A DNA stretch of 8,976 bases from a bacterium HR27. GTDB lineage: Bacteria; Chloroflexota; Chloroflexia; Thermomicrobiales; Thermomicrobiaceae. The first letter of the stretch is position 1; every line of letters begins with the position of its first letter. The notes under the pieces are model-generated. The model did not search any database and was not told the origin of the DNA. It worked only from the letters and a program-made list of their open reading frames with translations. Below are positions 1-8,976 of the stretch, one piece after another. The stretch spans positions 1 to 8,976 of the forward strand of contig BEID01000031.1 of the NCBI GenBank assembly GCA_002898975.1, written 5' to 3'. Made by a program: the position numbers and the translations under genes.

Positions 1-1
1 G

Positions 2-1723
2 GCTCAGCGCTATCAGCTGGGGATCGTGCCAGTCCACAAGCTGGTCGATACGTGCGCTGCGGAGTTCGCTGCCGAGACGCCGTATTTCTATGCGACCTAC
101 GAGGACGAGGACGAAGCGCCGCCTCTCGCACCGCCAAAAGTCGCGGTCGTCGGTGCCGGGCCGATCCGGATCGGGCAGGGGATCGAGTTCGACTACTGCA
201 GCGTGAAGGCCGCGCAGGCGCTGCACCGTTCGGGCGTGGCGGCGATCATGCTCAACAACAATCCGGAAACGGTCTCGACCGACTTCGATGCCTCGGACCG
301 GCTCTATGTCGTGCCGCTGGATGCGGAGTCGATCATCGACGTCTTGGCTCACGAGGCGGGAGGACGGCTCGACGCGCTGCCGCCGGTGATCGTGCAGTTC
401 GGTGGGCAAACTGCGATCAACGTGGCTGCCGATCTCGCCGCAGCGGGTGTACCGATCCTTGGAACCGATCAGGAGGCGATCGACATCGCCGAGGATCGCC
501 GGCGCTTCGAGCGCTTCCTTCGGGAACTGGGCATTCCCCAGCCACCGGGTGCTGGCGTGCTCAGCCTGGAGGAGGCCCTGGCGACTGCCGAGCGGATCGG
601 GTATCCGGTGCTCGTGCGTCCCTCCTACGTCCTGGGTGGGCGCGCGATGGAAGTCGTCTACCGGCGTGAGCAGCTGGAGCGGTATCTCGTCACATCGGGT
701 GCGTTCGCGTCGGGTCGGCCGGTTCTCATCGACAAGTATTTGGACGGCATCGAACTCGAGGTCGATGCAATCTGCGACGGACGCGAGGTCCTGGTTCCGG
801 GGATCATGCAGCACATCGAACGAGCCGGCGTGCACTCGGGCGATAGCTTTGCCGTCTACCCGGCGGTCGAGCTGCCGCACGAGCATGTCGAGACGCTGGT
901 GCGCTACACGACCGAGATCGCGCTGGCGCTCGGTGCGCGGGGACTCATCAATATCCAGTTCGTCCTGCACGAGGGAACGGTGTACGTGCTCGAGGTCAAC
1001 CCGCGGGCCTCACGCACGGTGCCCTTCCTGAGCAAAGTGACCGGGGTTCCGATGGTGGAGGTCGCGACCCGTATTCTGCTCGGGCAAACGCTCGCCGAGC
1101 AGGGCTACCGCGGTGGTCTCTGGCCGCGGCAGCCGCTGGTGGCGGTGAAGGCGCCGGTCTTCTCGATGGCGAAGTTGCATGGCGTCGACGTCCAGCTCGG
1201 GCCGGAGATGAAGTCGACCGGTGAAGCGATGGGGGTCGACCGCACGTTCGAAGCCGCTTTGGCCAAGGCGTTCCTCGCAGCTGGCTTGGTGATCCCGCCC
1301 GGTGCACCGGTGCTGCTCAGTCTAGCGAACGAAGACAAGCCGGCCGGTGTGGAGCTGGCGCGTGGGCTCGTCGCGCTCGGTCACCCGATCGTCGCGACGG
1401 AGGGTACGGCCAACTATCTCCGCGCGCACCATGTACCGGTCGAGTTGACCGTTGCGCATATCGGCCACGGCCACCCCGATGTGCTGGAAGTCATCCTCGA
1501 CCGCACTGTTCGCGGTGTCATCAATACGCCGGGCCGTGACGAGGGGACGATTCAGGATGGCTTCCTGATCCGCCGTGCCGCGGTGGAACGGGGAATTGCG
1601 TGCCTCACCTCGCTGGATACGGCTCGTGCCCTCGTTCGCGCGCTGCTGGGTGGGGGTGCGAGTTATACCGTTCAGCCGTTGCCGGCCTACCGGACGCGTG
1701 AGACAGTACCGGCTCTTGTCTGA
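2..1723 (+). CDS. carB: Carbamoyl-phosphate synthase large subunit, C-terminal half (5' end outside window)
   Basis: CarB makes carbamoyl phosphate from bicarbonate, ATP and ammonia delivered by CarA, for pyrimidine and arginine synthesis in the cytoplasm. The frame is open from the first bases, and the codons before the internal GTG at 26 already read as family sequence (LGIVPVHKLVDTCAAEF), so the true start lies upstream. About 570 residues are present, matching the second half of a protein of roughly 1,070 residues. In order they are: the end of the oligomerisation region, the second carboxyphosphate/carbamate ATP-grasp unit (GPIRIGQGIEFDYC near 160-200, RPSYVLGGRAMEVVY near 620-660, metal-binding EVNPRASRTVPF at 992-1027), and the MGS-like allosteric domain (about 1300-1700). 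Catalytic motifs look intact. In the allosteric domain, Lys (1337-1339) and the TEGT segment (1397-1408) are kept, but the usual NKVxEG-type motif reads AHIGHG (1454-1471). Identity is secure. Confidence 0.97.
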   Translation, partial: AQRYQLGIVPVHKLVDTCAAEFAAETPYFYATYEDEDEAPPLAPPKVAVVGAGPIRIGQGIEFDYCSVKAAQALHRSGVAAIMLNNNPETVSTDFDASDRLYVVPLDAESIIDVLAHEAGGRLDALPPVIVQFGGQTAINVAADLAAAGVPILGTDQEAIDIAEDRRRFERFLRELGIPQPPGAGVLSLEEALATAERIGYPVLVRPSYVLGGRAMEVVYRREQLERYLVTSGAFASGRPVLIDKYLDGIELEVDAICDGREVLVPGIMQHIERAGVHSGDSFAVYPAVELPHEHVETLVRYTTEIALALGARGLINIQFVLHEGTVYVLEVNPRASRTVPFLSKVTGVPMVEVATRILLGQTLAEQGYRGGLWPRQPLVAVKAPVFSMAKLHGVDVQLGPEMKSTGEAMGVDRTFEAALAKAFLAAGLVIPPGAPVLLSLANEDKPAGVELARGLVALGHPIVATEGTANYLRAHHVPVELTVAHIGHGHPDVLEVILDRTVRGVINTPGRDEGTIQDGFLIRRAAVERGIACLTSLDTARALVRALLGGGASYTVQPLPAYRTRETVPALV

Positions 1724-1730
1724 GGAGGAG
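1722..1730 (+). promoter_or_regulatory. Ribosome-binding site of cax, overlapping the carB stop
   Basis: GAGGAGGAG begins on the second base of the carB TGA (1721-1723) and sits just before ATG 1733. The GGAGG core (1724-1728) is 4 nt from the start. Ribosomes finishing carB would be on top of this site, so translation of the two genes is probably coupled. Confidence 0.75.
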
Positions 1731-1732
1731 CG

Positions 1733-2770
1733 ATGCGCTGGTGGGTCGGCGGTCTTGCGCTCGTCCCGGTGGCGTTAGTGCTGGAACTCCTGCATGCGCC
1801 GCCGCTCGCGGTCCTTCTGGCCGCGGCGGCGGCGCTCGTGCCGCTCGCTGCGCTTCTCGGTCGGGCGACCGAGGAGGTAGCCGCGCACACTGGACCGCTG
1901 GTAGGTGGTCTCCTGAATTCGACACTTGGAAACGCGGCCGAACTCATCATCGCGCTCGCAGCCTTGCGCGCTGGCCTGCACGAGCTCGTGAAGGCATCGA
2001 TCTCAGGCTCGATACTGGGAAATTTGCTCTTGATCTTGGGCGCGAGTCTCCTGGTCGGTGGTCTGCGGCACGGTGTCCAGCATTTCGACGCCCAGCTCGC
2101 CGGGATCAGTGCGACGATGATGACGCTGGCGGTGGTGCTCTTGCTGGTGCCCGGATTGTTCACGCTCGGTCCGACGCCGGTGCACGGCGATGCAGTGGAG
2201 TGGATGAGCATCGGGCTGGCTGTCGTCCTGGCCGTGATCTATGGCCTGTACCTGCTCTTCACCTTGCGGCGCAGTGGCCCGGTGCCCGAGCACGCGCACG
2301 TGCCTGCCAGCTGGCCGCTGCGGCGCGGGATTCTCCTGCTGGTTCTCGCGACGCTCGGCGTGGTCGTGATGAGCGAGGTGCTGGTCGGGGCAGTCGAGCC
2401 GGTGGTCGAAGCGACCGGTATTTCCGAGTTCTTCCTCGGGGTTATCCTGGTACCGCTGGTCGGTAACGTGGCCGAGCATTTTGTCGCCGTGCAGGTTGCC
2501 GGGCGGAACCAGATGGACTTGAGCCTCGGCATCGCCTATGGCTCGAGCTTGCAGGTCGCGCTGGTGGTGACCCCCATACTGATTTTCGCCAGCCTCCTGA
2601 CGAGCGAGCCGATGTCGCTCGTCTTCAACGTCTACGAGCTCGTCGCGCTGCTCGGTGCCGCGCTCGTCTCGACGCTGATTGCGGTCGACGGTCGCTCGCA
2701 CTGGCTCGAAGGGGCGATGTTACTCGCAGTCTATGCTGGCCTCGGGGTCGGGTTCTTCTTCCTCCCCTGA
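1733..2770 (+). CDS. cax: CAX-family calcium/proton antiporter
   Basis: The 345-residue protein is almost wholly hydrophobic, with about 10-11 predicted membrane helices. It has the two-fold repeat of the Ca2+/cation antiporter superfamily. The first alpha repeat carries GNAAELIIAL (residues 66-75), followed by the ASISGSILGNLLL segment (88-100). The second carries GNVAEHFVAV (244-253), followed by MDLSLGIAYGSSLQVAL. E70, E248 and H249 correspond to conserved CAX ion-path residues. The halves are joined by a short hydrophilic loop (about 178-197); the long acidic linker seen in some antiporters is absent. Members exchange cytosolic Ca2+ (or other divalent cations) for protons. The length is normal for bacterial CAX/ChaA-type proteins. 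The gene lies 9 bp after carB with an overlapping ribosome site, so it is probably cotranscribed with the pyrimidine genes. The ion specificity is inferred from the family only. Confidence 0.93.
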   Translation: MRWWVGGLALVPVALVLELLHAPPLAVLLAAAAALVPLAALLGRATEEVAAHTGPLVGGLLNSTLGNAAELIIALAALRAGLHELVKASISGSILGNLLLILGASLLVGGLRHGVQHFDAQLAGISATMMTLAVVLLLVPGLFTLGPTPVHGDAVEWMSIGLAVVLAVIYGLYLLFTLRRSGPVPEHAHVPASWPLRRGILLLVLATLGVVVMSEVLVGAVEPVVEATGISEFFLGVILVPLVGNVAEHFVAVQVAGRNQMDLSLGIAYGSSLQVALVVTPILIFASLLTSEPMSLVFNVYELVALLGAALVSTLIAVDGRSHWLEGAMLLAVYAGLGVGFFFLP

Positions 2771-2855
2771 GGCGCTCGTGCGACGACGGTCGATGCATCA
2801 CTGCACGGACACATCGCACATCTCGGACTTTTCGCTCGCGGTACACGGAGGAGCT
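2771..2855 (+). other. 85-bp spacer between cax and pyrE
   Basis: I found no convincing -35/-10 pair, no U-tract terminator and no PyrR-like consensus. Short self-complementary pieces exist: GTGCGA (2778-2783) with TCGCAC (2814-2819), and TGCA (2794-2797) with TGCA (2802-2805). They are too weak to call a regulatory structure. An in-frame ATG at 2793 would add 21 residues to PyrE but has no ribosome-binding site. Confidence 0.5.
2847..2853 (+). promoter_or_regulatory. Ribosome-binding site fixing the pyrE start
   Basis: GGAGGAG lies 2 nt before ATG 2856 (4 nt from the GGAGG core), the same layout as in front of cax. It supports ATG 2856 over the upstream in-frame ATG codons at 2679 and 2793, which lack such a site. 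The 2679 start would also lie inside the cax gene. Confidence 0.8.
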
Positions 2856-7642
<4,787 letters not shown>

Positions 7643-7646
<4 letters not shown>

Positions 7647-8293
7647 GCGAGGAGCGGACGGATGCACAAGAGCGGAGCGTTGAGGAGCGGTTGGAGGAGA
7701 TCGCAGCAAGGGTGCGAGCATGCACCCGCTGCGACCTTTGGCGTACCCGGACGCAAGCGGTACCGGGCGAAGGGAATCCGCGTGCGGAGGTGATGTTCAT
7801 CGGAGAGGCGCCCGGGTATCACGAAGACCGGCAGGGACGCCCGTTCGTCGGTGCAGCTGGTCAGTTCCTCAACGAACTCCTCCAGCGAGCTGGCCTGCGC
7901 CGCGAGGAGGTGTACATCACCAATGTCGTGAAGTGCCGGCCGCCAGGGAATCGCGATCCCTTGCCCGATGAGATCGCAGCCTGTGCGCCGTATCTCGAGG
8001 AGCAATTGGCCGTGATCCGTCCGCGTATCATCGTCACGCTCGGCCGGTACTCGATGTCGCGCTGGTTCCCCAACGAGAAGATCTCGCGCATCCATGGGCA
8101 GGCCCGGCGGATCGGCGAGTACGTGGTCGTGCCGATGTACCATCCGGCGGCGGCCTTGCACCAGCCGGCACTCAAGGAACTCGTCGAGAAGGACTTCGAC
8201 AGACTCGGCGAAATTCTCGCGCAGGTGCGTGCTGAGGCAGCCGCGAGTGACGAGCAGCCAGAGGAAAAGCCGCAGCAGATGCGTCTCTTCTGA
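7643..8293 (+). CDS. Type-4 (family 4) uracil-DNA glycosylase with Fe-S cluster
   Basis: This enzyme removes uracil from DNA to start base-excision repair; family 4 members are typical of thermophiles. The 216-residue protein has C27, C30, C98 and C114, with spacing close to the family's [4Fe-4S] ligands. It has the GEAPG motif (54-58) followed by [29 protein letters not shown] (94-106), and the late HPAAAL motif (167-172). The GTG start overlaps the preceding TGA as GTGA (7643-7646), with GAGAGGGG (7629-7636) 6 nt upstream, so it is translationally coupled to the nuclease. A charged, probably flexible tail (about 195-211) ends in QMRLF (212-216), which resembles bacterial beta-clamp-binding peptides. 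Function is assigned with confidence; clamp binding is inferred. Confidence 0.95.
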
Positions 8294-8298
8294 CACCC

Positions 8299-8307
8299 TG
8301 CTATACT
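8299..8307 (+). promoter_or_regulatory. Extended -10 promoter upstream of the ftsK-like gene
   Basis: TGCTATACT has the extended -10 TG at 8299-8300 and TATACT (5 of 6) at 8302-8307. No good -35 is visible, as is often the case with extended -10 promoters. The predicted start near 8314 falls at the palindrome CCGTACGG (8308-8315) and leaves a leader of about 28 nt. It lies just after the glycosylase stop, so the downstream gene may be transcribed on its own as well as by read-through. Confidence 0.5.
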
Positions 8308-8341
8308 CCGTACGGACACGCGAACGGACGCAGGGGGAGCG

Positions 8342-8976
8342 ATGGCTCGAGGGCGATCGCAGGGGCGGAGACGGGGCGAGACGCGCGAAGCGCGGTCGGA
8401 ACGTGGTGGGAGCAGCTGGCTCCCGCGACTGTTCGGGCACCTGGCGCGCGGGCTCGCGCGCGTGCCGCGTCGGCTGCCCCGTGATCTCGCTGGTCTCTTC
8501 CTCGCGACGCGCGGTGTCCTGCTGGCGCTCGCCTTGTTCGGGCCCGAACAGCGTACGGGGCTGATCGGTCTGATGGCGGAAGCCTGTCGCTGGCTGTTCG
8601 GGCGTGGTGCGCTCGTGGTACCGCTGGCGCTCTGGTGGGGCGCCATCGAGCTGCTGGCGGCACAGAGCCGGCAGGCGACGCTGCGGCGGGCGCTGGGGGT
8701 GCTGTTGTACGTGGCCGGTGCCGTCGCGCTACTCGACGCACGGGCCGTGGACCGGGTCGAGGAGGCAGGTGGGTACGTCGGTGCCGGTGTCGCGGCCTTG
8801 TTGCGACTGGTCGGAGGAGAGATCGGATTCGGTCTGCTAGCCCTGGTACTCGGGTTGGCTGGAGCGACCTTGTTCGCTGGAGTGGATCTCCGCACGCTCG
8901 GTCAGCAGGCGGCTCATGGCGCGCGCCTCCTCGGGACGCTCAGGTCGTGGCGGGCATCGGTTCCCGCGGCGGAGCA
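8342..8976 (+). CDS. FtsK/SpoIIIE-like DNA translocase, N-terminal membrane domain (3' end outside window)
   Basis: The frame is open from ATG 8342 to the window end, giving 211 residues without a stop. AGGGGGAG (8332-8339) is the ribosome site. The protein begins with a strongly basic segment of about 45 residues (ARGRSQGRRRGETREARSER), then has about four hydrophobic helices: roughly 49-66, 83-107, 116-132 and 145-181. A WLFGRGALVVPLALWWG segment (84-100) resembles the FGxGAxxxPL pattern I associate with FtsK membrane domains. The arrangement of a basic N-terminus, four helices and then a hydrophilic turn fits FtsK/SpoIIIE, septum-anchored motors that move chromosome ends at division. The diagnostic ATPase and gamma domains would lie beyond the window, so the call rests on topology and style. 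Another four-helix membrane protein remains possible. Confidence 0.68.
   Translation, partial: MARGRSQGRRRGETREARSERGGSSWLPRLFGHLARGLARVPRRLPRDLAGLFLATRGVLLALALFGPEQRTGLIGLMAEACRWLFGRGALVVPLALWWGAIELLAAQSRQATLRRALGVLLYVAGAVALLDARAVDRVEEAGGYVGAGVAALLRLVGGEIGFGLLALVLGLAGATLFAGVDLRTLGQQAAHGARLLGTLRSWRASVPAAE

Noticed and set aside
2679..2855. A longer PyrE starting at ATG 2679 or 2793.
   Set aside because: The extra residues have no PyrE similarity, part of them lie inside cax, and neither ATG has a ribosome site, whereas ATG 2856 does.

Overview
The window is GC-rich bacterial DNA (roughly two-thirds G+C by eye), densely packed with genes. It looks chromosomal, with no sign of a mobile element, phage, CRISPR array, tRNA or rRNA. 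The protein sequences and gene mix suggest a thermophile-like, deep-branching lineage such as Chloroflexota (Thermomicrobia-type). This is an impression from sequence style, not a proven assignment. Most Shine-Dalgarno sites have the form GGAGGAGCn or GGGGGAGCn, placed very close to ATG.

Left block, + strand (1-3479): the 3' half of carB (large subunit of carbamoyl-phosphate synthase), then a CAX-type Ca2+/H+ antiporter whose ribosome-binding site overlaps the carB stop, then after 85 bp pyrE (orotate phosphoribosyltransferase). This looks like the end of a pyrimidine-biosynthesis operon with a membrane cation exchanger inserted in it.

Middle, - strand (3468-5561): ligA, the NAD+-dependent DNA ligase. 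Its 3' end overlaps the 3' end of pyrE by 12 bp in a convergent arrangement. A perfect 10-bp inverted repeat (3439-3465) lies in the pyrE tail, directly beyond the ligA stop, and may serve as a terminator.

Right block, + strand (5661-8976): a 661-aa multidomain nuclease (uncharacterised N-terminal domain, DEDDh exonuclease, UvrC-like GIY-YIG endonuclease, four-cysteine segment, UVR motif). It overlaps by 4 bp a type-4 iron-sulfur uracil-DNA glycosylase whose last five residues resemble a sliding-clamp-binding peptide. Next comes the membrane-anchored N-terminus of an FtsK/SpoIIIE-like DNA translocase, cut off by the window end, with its own extended -10 promoter. ligA and the nuclease diverge from a 99-bp region in which two candidate -10 boxes share one palindromic GTATAC.

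Functionally the window joins nucleotide supply (carB, pyrE) to DNA repair (ligase, nuclease, uracil glycosylase) and chromosome handling (FtsK). I see no wholly new system. The most unusual items are the three-part nuclease, the clamp-motif glycosylase tail, the terminator-like hairpin embedded in the overlapping pyrE/ligA ends, and the shared divergent promoter core.
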